Notes: generated by a model from the letters alone, not told the origin. Counted from the first letter of the stretch, positions 34,779-44,711 are shown. The stretch: DNA of 64,000 nucleotides from Clostridiales bacterium (GCA_004557245.1 SFEL01000004.1:21996-85995); one strand, 5' to 3'. Numbers and translations are program-made.

Positions 34779-34832
34779 CCTAATGTGCTTCTCTTTTCGT
34801 TCGCTGGCAGGCTTTCGAACAGTTTAGCACAT
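34779..34832 (-). repeat. Interrupted inverted repeat upstream of the transposase
   Basis: CCTAATGTGCT (34779-34789) and AGCACATTAGG (34822-34832) are perfect complements, with GTTCG/CGAAC inside the loop. The ribosome site of tnpA lies at its edge, which suggests control of transposase translation. Confidence 0.6.
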
Positions 34833-34989
34833 TAGGTCTTTTCACCGCTTAAGCTTTCCTGAACCACGCGACTATCGCGTGGTTTTCTATATACAATCAC
34901 AGGGACTGCAAAATGCAGCCCCTGTTTTTTCTTTTAAAAGGCGCATGTATGGTGTATAATAGGTAGGTAAATTCAGAAAGGAATACCCG

Positions 34990-37602
34990 ATGGCTAATTC
35001 GAGCAGAAAAGTAAAAAAGGCTGAGCTGGAAAGACAGGAGCAGACCGAAAGGGAGATAATAGGTATATGCTTTATCGCTCTTGCGCTTTTCCTTGCCGCT
35101 GGAATATATACAGATATGGTAGGCGTGATAGGAAATGCAGTGAAGAACTTGACCTTCGGCCTGTTCGGAATCGCTGGCTATGCAGCGCCCTTTATTCTTG
35201 CCGGCCTGGGTATACTTTCTATCGCTATGTCAAAATCACCTGCAAGCAGCTCAACGCTGTGGTTGATAGTTGGCGGAGTCGTATGTCTCCTCGTTATTAT
35301 ACATACCGCTACCCGCGGCGAAATAACGGTGGACAAGGTGACAGCTTACTATTCCGACGCATATATGTACGGAAAGCTGTACTGCAAGGGCGGCGGACTT
35401 TTGGGCGCGCTTCTCGCATATCCTTCAATGAAGCTTTTAGGTACTGCCGGTACGTATATTTTTTTCGGTGCCGCGGTATTTATAGTATTTCTGGTAGCTA
35501 CCAAGCTTTCCATACGAACCCTTGGCCAGAAAGTGGGCAGCGGCATAAGGACCGGCGTGGAATCTGTCTCCGAAAAAGTTCAGCAGGTCCACGCCCGCGA
35601 TATTGCGGAGCGGCAGGCGCGGTACGACTATGAGCACGCGTTCGACGGACTGGAACAAATATATCCGCCAAGGCCAAAGAAGCGCCGTGGCAACGGTAAA
35701 GAGCTTTATACCGAAACACTTGGAAAAAATGAAGAAGGAATGGAACCGACTATACCCAAGCCGCAGAAGTCTGTACGCAGGAAGAATGACGACAGCTATA
35801 TTGTGCGCCGCAGGGAAGACGACCCGCGAAACGATTGGGACGGCGATATTTCCTTCCTGCCACAGAATGGAAAACTGCCAAAGCGCAAGGACGACGGCGA
35901 TCCTTTTGATATACTTTCCGGGCTGGACGATGGCGAGCTGAAGCCGCTTAAGCGTGTAGATGTCAGCAAGATTACTACTATAGACATGCAGCCTGAAGAG
36001 CCGGAGCAGAACTTCGGCTTTGAAGAGCCGTCCAATGTTGCAGGACTGGATACGGAGTATGAGAAGGATTCTGAAGCAACGTCAGTTAAGGTGGCGGCAG
36101 GCGACGATGGGGATACCGAAGCTTCAATAGCGCCCCAGCCACCGGTATACGTGCGCCCGCCTATCACGCTGCTCAGGAAACCTGCCTTGACGGTATCCAA
36201 AGGTGTTGAATCGCCTGTTGCAAAGGGAAAGAAGCTGGAGGAGACCCTTGCAAGCTTCAATATAGACGCAAAGGTAATAAACTACAGCGTAGGCCCAACC
36301 ATAACCCGCTTTGAGCTGCACCCGGCTCAGGGCGTGCGTGTAAATAGAATAACCAGCCTTTCTGACGATATAGCGCTGGCCCTTGCCGCACCTCGCGTAA
36401 GGATCGAAGCGCCCATACCCGGCAAGTCGGCCATAGGTATAGAAATACCAAATAAGGACACGGTGCCGGTTCTGCTCAGGGAGGTAATAGAATCAAGCGA
36501 GTTTTCAGACGGCAGCAGCACGCTGCGATTCGGCATAGGCAAGGATATTGCGGGCAAGGTGCTTTGCGCAGATCTGGATAAGATGCCGCATCTGCTTATT
36601 GCCGGTTCCACAGGCTCCGGCAAAAGCGTCTGTATAAACGACATTATACTGAGCTTCATATACGGCAAAAAGCCCGAAGAGGTAAGGCTTATAATGGTGG
36701 ACCCCAAGCAGGTGGAGCTGAGGGTTTACGCCCCAATGCCGCATCTCCTTATGCCTGTTGTTACCGATCCCAAGAAGGCGGCAGGCGCTCTGAAGTGGGC
36801 GGTCATGGAGATGGACCAGCGGTATAAGAAGATGTCCAAGGTCAACGCCAGAAGCATTTCGAGGTACAATGAGCTTCAGGAGGATCCGGCGGAAAAGCTG
36901 CCGAGGCTCGTCATAATAATAGATGAGCTGGCTGACCTTATGATGGTTGCCGCCAAGGAAGTGGAAGAATCCATATGCCGCATCGCACAGCTGGGCCGCG
37001 CGGCGGGCATTCACTTAATAGTGGCCACACAGCGTCCTTCCACCGACATAATTACCGGACTTATCAAGGCCAACATACCCAGCCGCATAGCGCTGGCGGT
37101 TTCCTCCGCTGTAGATTCCAGGGTCATAATGGACTGTGGCGGCGCTGAAAAGCTGCTTGGCCGCGGCGATATGCTGTTTCACGCCAACGGCGCAAGCAAG
37201 CCGGTGCGCGCCCAGGCGGCATTCGTCAGCGACGAGGAGGTCGAAAGCATAATGGACTTCTTCACAAGGCAGCAGACGGACGAAAACAAGCCCAGATATC
37301 AGGAGATAACCCTGGAGGAGGTTTCCTCTACGGTGGACGCCGTTACCGGCCAGGGCAACGGCAAGCAGGAGGATGAACTGCTGGACGATGCGGTGAAGAT
37401 AGTATTGGAGAGCGGTCAGGCGTCCATATCCATGATACAGCGGAGGCTCAGGGTCGGTTATGCCAGAGCCGCAAGGCTTATAGATATAATGGAACAGCTG
37501 AAGGTCGTAAGCGGCTTTGACGGAAGCAAGCCGAGAAAGCTCCTGATAAGCAGCTTCGAGGAATATCAGCAGCTTACGGGCGCAGATACGGAGGAAGGAT
37601 AA
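34990..37602 (+). CDS. ftsK: DNA translocase FtsK/SpoIIIE
   Basis: An 870-residue septal DNA pump. Four hydrophobic segments (about 25-180) anchor it, an acidic linker follows, and the motor domain starts near 370. Walker A GSTGSGKS is at about 540-547 and Walker B LVIIIDELADLMM near 645. The C-terminal gamma winged helix (about 800-865) reads KOPS/SRS DNA. Length fits both FtsK and SpoIIIE. Because the organism has spoIVA, one such protein must move the forespore chromosome, and this may be it. GAAAGGAA precedes the ATG, and a TATAAT with a weak -35 lies at 34932-34960. rimO starts one base after the stop. Confidence 0.94.
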   Translation: MANSSRKVKKAELERQEQTEREIIGICFIALALFLAAGIYTDMVGVIGNAVKNLTFGLFGIAGYAAPFILAGLGILSIAMSKSPASSSTLWLIVGGVVCLLVIIHTATRGEITVDKVTAYYSDAYMYGKLYCKGGGLLGALLAYPSMKLLGTAGTYIFFGAAVFIVFLVATKLSIRTLGQKVGSGIRTGVESVSEKVQQVHARDIAERQARYDYEHAFDGLEQIYPPRPKKRRGNGKELYTETLGKNEEGMEPTIPKPQKSVRRKNDDSYIVRRREDDPRNDWDGDISFLPQNGKLPKRKDDGDPFDILSGLDDGELKPLKRVDVSKITTIDMQPEEPEQNFGFEEPSNVAGLDTEYEKDSEATSVKVAAGDDGDTEASIAPQPPVYVRPPITLLRKPALTVSKGVESPVAKGKKLEETLASFNIDAKVINYSVGPTITRFELHPAQGVRVNRITSLSDDIALALAAPRVRIEAPIPGKSAIGIEIPNKDTVPVLLREVIESSEFSDGSSTLRFGIGKDIAGKVLCADLDKMPHLLIAGSTGSGKSVCINDIILSFIYGKKPEEVRLIMVDPKQVELRVYAPMPHLLMPVVTDPKKAAGALKWAVMEMDQRYKKMSKVNARSISRYNELQEDPAEKLPRLVIIIDELADLMMVAAKEVEESICRIAQLGRAAGIHLIVATQRPSTDIITGLIKANIPSRIALAVSSAVDSRVIMDCGGAEKLLGRGDMLFHANGASKPVRAQAAFVSDEEVESIMDFFTRQQTDENKPRYQEITLEEVSSTVDAVTGQGNGKQEDELLDDAVKIVLESGQASISMIQRRLRVGYARAARLIDIMEQLKVVSGFDGSKPRKLLISSFEEYQQLTGADTEEG

Positions 37603-37603
37603 T

Positions 37604-38902
37604 TTGGCTACAACTGTTGGAATGGTATCTTTGGGCTGCTCTAAAAACAGAGTAGACAGCGAACAGATATTGGGCATGCTTAAAGAAAACGGCTTTGAGA
37701 TAACCAACGACGAATCTCGGGCCGAGGTGATAATTGTAAACACCTGTGGTTTTATAAACCCCGCAAAGGAGGAATCCATAGGGACCATACTCGAGATGGC
37801 ACAGCACAAGAAGGGCGGCAACTGCCGCCTGCTGGTAGTAACAGGCTGCCTCAGCCAGCGCTACCCCAAGGAACTCCGGGAGGAGCTGCCCGAGGTGGAT
37901 ATATTCTGGGGAGTAAAGGACAAGGACGGACTTGTGCGAAAGATAACCGAGGCGGCAGGCGGCAGCTATAAGTGCTGTTCTGAGGACGCACGCATAATAA
38001 CTACACCATCATATAGCGCTTATCTTCGTATAGCTGACGGCTGCGATAATCGCTGTACCTACTGCGCCATACCGCTGATACGCGGCGGTAAGGTCAGCAT
38101 TCCAATGGAAAAACTGGTGAAGGAGGCACAGAGTCTGGCTGACAGCGGCGTAAAAGAGCTCACGCTGATAGCGCAGGACACTTCTGCTTACGGAACCGAT
38201 CTGTACGGTAAGCCCATGCTTGCAGAACTTATGCGCCGTATAGCAAAGATAGATAAGCTGCACTGGATACGTGTGCTTTATTCCTATCCCAACACCATAG
38301 ACGAAGAGCTGGTGGATACTATGGTAGCCGATCCGAAGATAGTCAACTATATAGATATACCCATTCAGCATATAGATCCGGATATGCTGAAAGCTATGAA
38401 CCGCCATGGCTCCGCTGAGCATATCCGCGAGATAACCGACTATATCAGGCGCACGGCTCCCGACTTCATACTGCGTACCACCGTCATAACAGGCTTCCCC
38501 GGGGAGACGGAGGAACAATTCAGCCATCTGACCGAATTCCTTAAGGAACACAGCTTTGACAGGCTCGGCGCATTTGCATACTCCCAGGAGGACGACACGC
38601 CCGCTGCCGATATGCCGAACCAGATAGATGAGGACGTAAAGCAGCGCCGTCTCAAAAGGATAATGTCCCTTCAGCAGGGCATATCCCTTGCGTACAACAA
38701 AAAGCGCATAGGTACCGTCACCGAGGCCCTCGTTGAACAGGTCAGCGGCGATATAGCCTACGGCAGAACATATGCCGAGGCCCCCGAGGTGGACGGTACC
38801 GTGATGTTTTCCATCAAAAACAAAGGGCTGAAACCCGGTGATTTTACCATGATAAAGCTAACCGGTGCGGGCCCTTATGATATGGAAGGAGAAGAAATAT
38901 GA
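37604..38902 (+). CDS. rimO: Ribosomal protein S12 methylthiotransferase RimO
   Basis: A 432-residue radical SAM enzyme that methylthiolates Asp of ribosomal protein S12. The N-terminal MTTase domain has VSLGCSKNRVDSE with Cys12. The radical SAM cluster is CDNRCTYC (Cys147, Cys151, Cys154), and a TRAM domain ends the protein. The start is TTG, with GGAGG ten bases upstream; the first ATG lies six codons later and is less well placed. MiaB, its tRNA counterpart, is at 58-60 kb. Confidence 0.94.
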   Translation: MATTVGMVSLGCSKNRVDSEQILGMLKENGFEITNDESRAEVIIVNTCGFINPAKEESIGTILEMAQHKKGGNCRLLVVTGCLSQRYPKELREELPEVDIFWGVKDKDGLVRKITEAAGGSYKCCSEDARIITTPSYSAYLRIADGCDNRCTYCAIPLIRGGKVSIPMEKLVKEAQSLADSGVKELTLIAQDTSAYGTDLYGKPMLAELMRRIAKIDKLHWIRVLYSYPNTIDEELVDTMVADPKIVNYIDIPIQHIDPDMLKAMNRHGSAEHIREITDYIRRTAPDFILRTTVITGFPGETEEQFSHLTEFLKEHSFDRLGAFAYSQEDDTPAADMPNQIDEDVKQRRLKRIMSLQQGISLAYNKKRIGTVTEALVEQVSGDIAYGRTYAEAPEVDGTVMFSIKNKGLKPGDFTMIKLTGAGPYDMEGEEI

Positions 38903-39459
38903 AAAACTTAAACATGAACCTTCCCAACAGGCTTACCCTTATCAGGATAGCGCTGGTGCCGCTGTTTATTGCCTGCTTTTACATTGAAGCCCCTTCGGCA
39001 ATATATGTGGCATGCGGAATATTCATTGCGGCCTTTTTGACCGATATTGCTGACGGGTATCTTGCACGCAGCCGCAATCAGATAACAGACTTCGGCAAGC
39101 TTATGGATCCCATAGCGGATAAGCTCCTTGCGGCAAGCGCACTTATAATGCTTACAGCAAACGGTATGCTCAACCCTATAGCCGCCATTATTATTATTGC
39201 CAGAGAGTTCCTTATAAGCGGCTTCAGGCTTGTAGCCACTGGCAAAGGCGTCGTCATAGCCGCCAGCTGGCTTGGCAAGATAAAGACCATCACTCAGGCG
39301 GTGGCGCTGGTGCTGGTAATGCTCAGCACTCCAATACGTGCATGGCTGGGCTTTAAGCTTGACGCGATAGTGGTATGGATATCCGTGTTCTTTACAGTGA
39401 TATCTGCCGTTGACTACATTCGCAAGAATATAAATTGCATCAATTTTGATCAGATATAA
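38899..39459 (+). CDS. pgsA: CDP-diacylglycerol-glycerol-3-phosphate 3-phosphatidyltransferase
   Basis: A 186-residue integral membrane enzyme of phosphatidylglycerol synthesis. The CDP-alcohol phosphatidyltransferase motif D-x2-DG-x2-AR-x8-G-x3-D-x3-D is seen as DIADGYLAR through FGKLMDPIAD (about 55-80). Four to five membrane segments follow the usual pattern. It overlaps rimO by four bases (ATGA). The rimO-pgsA-cinA-recA order is conserved in Firmicutes. Confidence 0.94.
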   Translation: MKNLNMNLPNRLTLIRIALVPLFIACFYIEAPSAIYVACGIFIAAFLTDIADGYLARSRNQITDFGKLMDPIADKLLAASALIMLTANGMLNPIAAIIIIAREFLISGFRLVATGKGVVIAASWLGKIKTITQAVALVLVMLSTPIRAWLGFKLDAIVVWISVFFTVISAVDYIRKNINCINFDQI

Positions 39460-39475
39460 CAGGGGCATACTATCA

Positions 39476-40738
39476 ATGAACGCAGAGATTATTTCTGTCG
39501 GCACGGAGCTGCTGATGGGACAGATACTCAATACCAACACCCGGTATCTTTCCGGCCGAATGGCTGATTTCGGTATAAACATGTATTATCATGTAACTGT
39601 GGGCGATAATCCCACAAGGCTTAAGCAGTGCATAGCGAACGCCTTTTCACGCTCGGATATAGTGTTGTTCACAGGTGGACTCGGGCCTACCGAGGATGAC
39701 CTTACCAAGGAGACTGTAGCTGATTATTTCGGCCTTGAACTTGTAGTGAATGAGAAATATAAAGCATGGCTGCTGGAAAAAATGTCCTCCCGCGGCTATC
39801 CCTGTACGCCCAACAACATTAAACAGGTCATGTTTCCCGCAGATCACTGCATAATACTGCCAAATCCCAGAGGAACAGCGCCTGGCTGCATAATGGAGAA
39901 GAACGGCAAGACTGCTATACTGATGCCGGGACCTCCATGGGAGATGGAACCCATGTTTGAGGAAGAGGTAGTGCCGTATTTGCAAAAACGCAGCAACTGC
40001 ATGTTCCATTCCCGTACCATTCGTATATTCGGCAAGGGCGAGTCCCAGGTAGAATACGCTATAAAGGACATAGTGGACGCCCAGAGCAATCCAACAATAG
40101 CGCCTTATGCCAAGGCGGCCGAGACTACTCTACGCATAACCGCCCGCTGTGGCAGCGAGGAGGAAGGGGAGAAGCTCATTCAGCCCGTTATACAGGCCAT
40201 AGAGGACAGAGTGGGCGAATTTATCTATTCCACCCACGGCAGGGAAATGCACGAGGTATGCGCGGAACTGCTAAAAGCTAGCGGCCTTAAGATCGCTGTT
40301 GCCGAAAGCTGTACCGGCGGCATGATAGCCTCCAGGCTTATATCCGTCCCCGGAAGTTCCGAATGGTTCATGGAAGGTGCAGTGACTTATTCCTGCGATT
40401 CCAAGATGCGCCGTCTCGGCGTAAAGGCCGAAACGCTGGAAAAGTATACTGACGTAAGCGCGGAGACTGCCAAAGAGATGGCCGACGGTATACGCCTCCA
40501 GAGCGGCGCCGACATAGGTATATCCACCACCGGCTACGCAGGACCTACGGGCGCGCCCGGCCTGATCGGACAGGTATTTATCGCCGTTTCCACGGAGGAA
40601 GGATGCAACGCATATGAGGTCAATCTCAAGGGCAACCGTGAAAGAGTGCGGGATGGCGCGGTGCTGAATGCCTTGAATCTTCTCAGGAAACAAATAATTG
40701 CAAAAAACAGGTGCAATTTGGATATTAACGTGCTATAA
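39476..40738 (+). CDS. cinA: CinA: competence/damage-inducible protein, NMN amidohydrolase
   Basis: A 420-residue two-domain protein. The N-terminal molybdopterin-binding-like domain begins with AEIISVGTELLMGQILNTN. The C-terminal domain has AESCTGGMIASRLISVPGSS, the nicotinamide mononucleotide deamidase motif used in NAD recycling. The ATG at 39476 follows AGGGG; the frame upstream overlaps pgsA. recA follows after 46 bases, the common cinA-recA arrangement. Confidence 0.93.
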   Translation: MNAEIISVGTELLMGQILNTNTRYLSGRMADFGINMYYHVTVGDNPTRLKQCIANAFSRSDIVLFTGGLGPTEDDLTKETVADYFGLELVVNEKYKAWLLEKMSSRGYPCTPNNIKQVMFPADHCIILPNPRGTAPGCIMEKNGKTAILMPGPPWEMEPMFEEEVVPYLQKRSNCMFHSRTIRIFGKGESQVEYAIKDIVDAQSNPTIAPYAKAAETTLRITARCGSEEEGEKLIQPVIQAIEDRVGEFIYSTHGREMHEVCAELLKASGLKIAVAESCTGGMIASRLISVPGSSEWFMEGAVTYSCDSKMRRLGVKAETLEKYTDVSAETAKEMADGIRLQSGADIGISTTGYAGPTGAPGLIGQVFIAVSTEEGCNAYEVNLKGNRERVRDGAVLNALNLLRKQIIAKNRCNLDINVL

Positions 40739-40784
40739 TAATCTTAATAAGAAACAAATTATGCTGTAAAGGCGGTCTGTAAGT

Positions 40785-41807
40785 ATGATGGAAAAAGAAA
40801 AAGCATTGGAAATCGCCCTCTCCAAGATAGAAAAGGACTTCGGCAAAGGTGCTATAATGAAGCTGGGAGACGCTGCGGCGAATATCAGCGTCTCTACCAT
40901 ACCTTCAGGCTGCTTACAGCTTGACTACGCGCTGGGCGTAGGCGGTCTGCCGCGGGGAAGGATAATCGAGATATACGGGCCCGAATCCTCAGGCAAGACT
41001 ACTCTGGCGCTGCATGCCATAGCGGAGGCCCAGAAGCTCGGCGGTACAGCGGCATTCATAGACGCCGAACACGCGCTGGATCCGGTATACGCCCACAATC
41101 TCGGCGTTGACGTGGATAACCTGTATATCTCACAGCCTGATTCCGGTGAGGACGCATTGGAGATATGCGATACACTGGTGCGAAGCGGCGCCATCGACAT
41201 AATCGTTGTCGACTCTGTCGCGGCGCTGGTTCCCAAGGCAGAGCTGGAAGGCGATATGGGCGATTCTCATGTTGGCCTTCAGGCGAGGTTGATGTCTCAG
41301 GCGCTTAGAAAACTTACCGGCGTCATCAGCAAGACAAATACTATTATAATATTCATCAACCAGCTGCGCGAAAAGGTGGGCGTCATGTTTGGCAATCCGG
41401 AGACCACCACCGGCGGCAAGGCGCTGAAGTTCTACGCCTCCGTGCGCATGGACGTACGCAAGCAGGATACAATTAAAAACGGCGCGGAATTTATAGGCAA
41501 CCGCACCCGCGTAAAGATCGTAAAGAACAAAGTGGCGCCTCCTTTCAAGACCGCCGAATTCGATATGATATACGGCGAGGGTATATCAAGGGAGAGCTGC
41601 ATATTGGATATGGCAGTCGACCAAAAGATAATAAATAAGACCGGAGCGTGGTATTCCTACAATGATATGCGCATGGCCCAGGGTCGCGATAACGCAAGGC
41701 TGTTCCTCAAGGACAATAAGGAGCTTTGTGACGAAATAGAGGCCAGAGTGCGGGAGAAAATGATGCAGGTGCCCGCCAAAACCGAAGAGCCGGAAGAGGA
41801 AATATAA
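40785..41807 (+). CDS. recA: Recombinase RecA
   Basis: A 340-residue recombinase that forms filaments on single-stranded DNA, drives strand exchange and stimulates LexA self-cleavage. Walker A GPESSGKTT is at 65-73. The conserved loop with FINQLREKVGVMFGNPETT and the QARLMSQALRKL segment are intact. The acidic C-terminal tail is short. ATG-ATG at 40785 follows AAAGGCGG. No convincing LexA box was found in the 46 bases before it, although lexA itself has two. Confidence 0.97.
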   Translation: MMEKEKALEIALSKIEKDFGKGAIMKLGDAAANISVSTIPSGCLQLDYALGVGGLPRGRIIEIYGPESSGKTTLALHAIAEAQKLGGTAAFIDAEHALDPVYAHNLGVDVDNLYISQPDSGEDALEICDTLVRSGAIDIIVVDSVAALVPKAELEGDMGDSHVGLQARLMSQALRKLTGVISKTNTIIIFINQLREKVGVMFGNPETTTGGKALKFYASVRMDVRKQDTIKNGAEFIGNRTRVKIVKNKVAPPFKTAEFDMIYGEGISRESCILDMAVDQKIINKTGAWYSYNDMRMAQGRDNARLFLKDNKELCDEIEARVREKMMQVPAKTEEPEEEI

Positions 41808-41880
41808 TGCATTTTGAACGATATAACCGTAAATAAAAAACTTATTCTGGCAAATATTATAAGTCAGGGGCCACGCGTCC

Positions 41881-41910
41881 TTGACTTTTGTTTTGCCATG
41901 GGTTTATAAT
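41881..41910 (+). promoter_or_regulatory. Sigma-A promoter of rny
   Basis: TTGACT at 41881-41886 and TATAAT at 41905-41910, 18 bases apart. It leaves a leader of about 125 bases before rny, in which I see no clear structure. Confidence 0.7.
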
Positions 41911-42040
41911 AAATTTTGAGATATTATATCGGTGTGTAGTTTCGTAGACCTGCTCTACTGAAATAATAGTCCATGCATGCTGCGTATTTTACGCTCGGAT
42001 ACATAATATATATAGTTTATTTGGAGGTGCTACACTAAAC

Positions 42041-43582
42041 GTGGAAATATGGATCCCCATAGTGATCGGGATCGTTTGTTTAGCTGCGGGTTTCGCAGGT
42101 GGATATGTTTACAGGCGCAATATAGCGGAAGCAAAGATAGCTAACGCAGAAGAAGCAGTTAAAAAAATGATCGGCGACGCCCAGAAGAGGGCTGAGACCA
42201 TAAAGAAGGAAACGGTTCTTGAAGCCAAGGAAGAAGCCTACCGCATTAAGAACGAAAATGAAAAGGAACTGAGAGAGAGACGCAACGAGCTGCAGCGCAA
42301 CGAGCGCAGGCTGCTCCAGCGCGAGGAAACACTGGATAAAAAAATCGATGGTATAGAGCAGCGCGAGCAGCAGCTCAACCAGAAGATAAAAGAAGCTGAG
42401 AACACCGAGGCTTCCATCAAGGAACTTTACGATAAGCAGCTCAAGGAGCTGGAGACTATTTCCGGATTGTCTATGGACGAGGCAAGGGAAATACTGCTCA
42501 GCAGCGTTGAACGCGATGCCCGCCACGATGCGGCGATAATGCTGCGCGATATCGAGGCAAAAACCAAGGAAGAAGCCGATAAGCGCGCCCGCAACATCAT
42601 TTCTCTTGCGATACAGCGCTGTGCTGCGGATCACGTGGCTGAGACCACTGTGTCCGTAGTGTCTCTACCCAACGACGAAATGAAGGGACGTATAATTGGC
42701 CGCGAGGGCCGCAATATCCGTACCCTTGAAACCGCGACGGGTGTTGACCTTATAATCGACGATACTCCCGAAGCTGTCATACTTTCAGGCTTCGATCCCG
42801 TTCGCCGCGAGGTCGCCCGAATAGCTCTGGAACGGCTCATAACCGATGGAAGAATACACCCCGGGCGCATAGAGGAAATGGTAGAAAAGGCCCGCCGCGA
42901 GGTGGACACGCAAATACGCGAAGCAGGCGAGCAGGCAATATTCGAGGTGGGCATACACGGACTGCACCATGAACTGATCAAGCTTATCGGCCGTTTGAAG
43001 TACCGCACCAGCTACGGACAGAATGTTCTCAAACATTCTATCGAAGTAGCTCATCTTGCCGGAATGATGGCCTCCGAGTTGGGCGCTAACGTAGCTCTTG
43101 CAAAGCGTGCGGGTCTGCTGCACGATATAGGCAAGGCGGTAGATCACGAGGTCGAAGGTCCCCATGCCCAGATCGGTGCGGATCTTGCAAAGAAGTACCG
43201 CGAGAACAATCAGGTCATACATGCCATACAGGCTCACCACGGCGACGTTGAGCCAAGTACCGTGGAAGCTGTACTTGTGCAGGCCGCCGACGCCATATCT
43301 GCCGCACGTCCCGGCGCACGGCGTGAGACACTGGAGAACTACATCAAGCGCCTTGAAAAGCTTGAAGAGATTGCCAACTCATTCGAGGGCGTTGACAAGT
43401 CCTTCGCAATTCAGGCCGGACGCGAGATACGTATACTGGTCAAGCCCGAGAACGTCAACGACGCTGATACAATCATCATGGCAAAGGATATCGTCAAGCG
43501 CATAGAGACTGAGCTTGAGTACCCCGGTCAGATAAAGGTCAACGTAATACGCGAGACCAGAGCGGTCGAATTTGCAAAGTAA
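42041..43582 (+). CDS. rny: Ribonuclease Y
   Basis: A 513-residue membrane-anchored endoribonuclease that starts mRNA decay. The N-terminal membrane segment is 3-22. A long charged coiled coil runs to about 200. A KH domain contains IIGREGRNIRTLE, and the HD domain has the metal pair in HDIGKAVDHE near 361. The start is GTG, with GGAGGTG about 11 bases upstream. A perfect terminator follows. In Bacillus the decay helper YmcA lies elsewhere; its relative is at 58 kb in this window. Confidence 0.96.
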   Translation: MEIWIPIVIGIVCLAAGFAGGYVYRRNIAEAKIANAEEAVKKMIGDAQKRAETIKKETVLEAKEEAYRIKNENEKELRERRNELQRNERRLLQREETLDKKIDGIEQREQQLNQKIKEAENTEASIKELYDKQLKELETISGLSMDEAREILLSSVERDARHDAAIMLRDIEAKTKEEADKRARNIISLAIQRCAADHVAETTVSVVSLPNDEMKGRIIGREGRNIRTLETATGVDLIIDDTPEAVILSGFDPVRREVARIALERLITDGRIHPGRIEEMVEKARREVDTQIREAGEQAIFEVGIHGLHHELIKLIGRLKYRTSYGQNVLKHSIEVAHLAGMMASELGANVALAKRAGLLHDIGKAVDHEVEGPHAQIGADLAKKYRENNQVIHAIQAHHGDVEPSTVEAVLVQAADAISAARPGARRETLENYIKRLEKLEEIANSFEGVDKSFAIQAGREIRILVKPENVNDADTIIMAKDIVKRIETELEYPGQIKVNVIRETRAVEFAK

Positions 43583-43595
43583 ACATGAGCATCAT

Positions 43596-43628
43596 AATTA
43601 AGGATATGTTCGCATATCCTTAATTTTT
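43596..43628 (+). terminator. Intrinsic terminator after rny
   Basis: A perfect 13-bp stem, AATTAAGGATATG with CATATCCTTAATT, with a stable TTCG loop and a following T tract. Confidence 0.9.
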
Positions 43629-43646
43629 TGAAGAAAAGGAGCAGAT

Positions 43647-44579
43647 ATGTCAAATATACCTGTGGCTGATGCCCATTGCGACTTCCTTTATTATATGACG
43701 CAGGACGGCTGGGACATAAACCGTCCAACACGGAATCAGGCCGTAGCGCTTCCTTATATAAAGCAAGGCGGCGGAAAACTGCTGTTCTTTGCCGCGTGGG
43801 TGGATATGGATATGCGCAAGGACTGCCTGCAGCAGGCGCTGGATATGTTCGATTCATATTTTGCGATGATGGAGGAGAACGACGTCTTTGTGCCCCTCAC
43901 AAAGGATTACACGCCGGACGGTGACAAGATAGCCACCGTGCTTACCGTTGAGGGTGGTGAGTCGCTCAATGCGGCCATAAGCAACGTCAGGCTGTTCCAC
44001 CGGCTGGGCGTCAGGGCTATGACTCTAACATGGAATTATTCCAACGAACTCGCTTCACCTGCCATGCGAAGGGCAAACAAGGGACTGACTGGGAGGGGAA
44101 GGGAGGTAGTGCGTGAGATGAACCGTATAGGCATAGCGCTGGACGTATCCCACCTGAGTGACGCTGGAATTGACGAGGCGCTGGAGATATCTCAACGTCC
44201 AATATTTGCCTCGCATTCAAATGCCCGCGCAGTATTCGACCATAAGCGTTCCTTAAAGGACGAACATATTAAAGCGATAGCTGCTCAAAATGGCGTAATT
44301 GGGGTAAATTACTATCCGGGGCAGCTGGTAAAGACAGGTGACGCCTCGGTACGGGAGATAGCGCAGCATATAGCCCACATTGCAGGATTGACCGGTCCGG
44401 AGCATGTATGCCTGGGCTCGGATTTTGACGGCATGAGCGTATACCCACGGGATATGAAAAATTGGAGCGATGTGCCGAATCTTTTCGACGAACTCCAAAG
44501 GATAGGATTCTCTGATAAAGAAATACGCCGCATAGCGTATGACAACCTGCATGACTATATTATACAGTTTGTGGATTAA
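43647..44579 (+). CDS. Membrane-dipeptidase family protein (peptidase M19)
   Basis: A 310-residue zinc-dependent dipeptidase. The HxD motif in VADAHCDFL gives the first zinc ligands. The middle segment LDVSHLSDAG and the ASHSNAR block supply further ligands, and GSDFDGM near 250 completes the site. No signal peptide is present, so it is probably cytoplasmic, as in many bacterial M19 enzymes. GGAG precedes the ATG. It stands alone between terminators. Confidence 0.9.
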   Translation: MSNIPVADAHCDFLYYMTQDGWDINRPTRNQAVALPYIKQGGGKLLFFAAWVDMDMRKDCLQQALDMFDSYFAMMEENDVFVPLTKDYTPDGDKIATVLTVEGGESLNAAISNVRLFHRLGVRAMTLTWNYSNELASPAMRRANKGLTGRGREVVREMNRIGIALDVSHLSDAGIDEALEISQRPIFASHSNARAVFDHKRSLKDEHIKAIAAQNGVIGVNYYPGQLVKTGDASVREIAQHIAHIAGLTGPEHVCLGSDFDGMSVYPRDMKNWSDVPNLFDELQRIGFSDKEIRRIAYDNLHDYIIQFVD

Positions 44580-44585
44580 GACAAT

Positions 44586-44619
44586 GAAAAATCTCCTCAG
44601 GCAAAAGCCTGAGGAGATT
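44586..44619 (-). terminator. Terminator of tRNA-Trp
   Basis: Perfect 13-bp stem AATCTCCTCAGGC/GCCTGAGGAGATT with a 4-base loop. On the minus strand it is followed by TTTTC and directly abuts the tRNA 3' end. Confidence 0.85.
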
Positions 44620-44692
44620 GGCAGGGGCAGAAGGACTCGAACCCTCAACAAAGGTTTTGGAGACCCACGTGTTACCATTACACCATGCCCCT
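44619..44692 (-). tRNA. tRNA-Trp (anticodon CCA)
   Basis: On the minus strand acceptor AGGGGCA pairs with TGCCCCT, followed by G and encoded CCA. The anticodon loop CTCCAAA gives CCA. The T arm is GAGGG-TTCGAGT-CCTTC. The outer anticodon-stem pair is mismatched (T-T), as far as I can place it. Confidence 0.93.
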
Positions 44693-44711
44693 TCGGTGTG
44701 AAACCTTGATG

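Larger units (their letters stand above)
34250..34890 (-). mobile_element. IS200/IS605-type insertion sequence
   Basis: A single transposase gene flanked by hairpins rather than terminal inverted repeats, as usual in IS200. One end has GCGCAC/GTGCGC near 34256-34270. The other has a hairpin CCACGCGA/TCGCGTGG at 34864-34883 and an interrupted inverted repeat CCTAATGTGCT/AGCACATTAGG at 34779-34832. Ends are approximate. It sits between a terminator and ftsK, so it disrupts no gene. Confidence 0.75.

Noticed and set aside
40739..40785. LexA box before recA
   Set aside because: No GAAC-N4-GTTC-like sequence was found in the intergenic space. A box inside cinA was not excluded.
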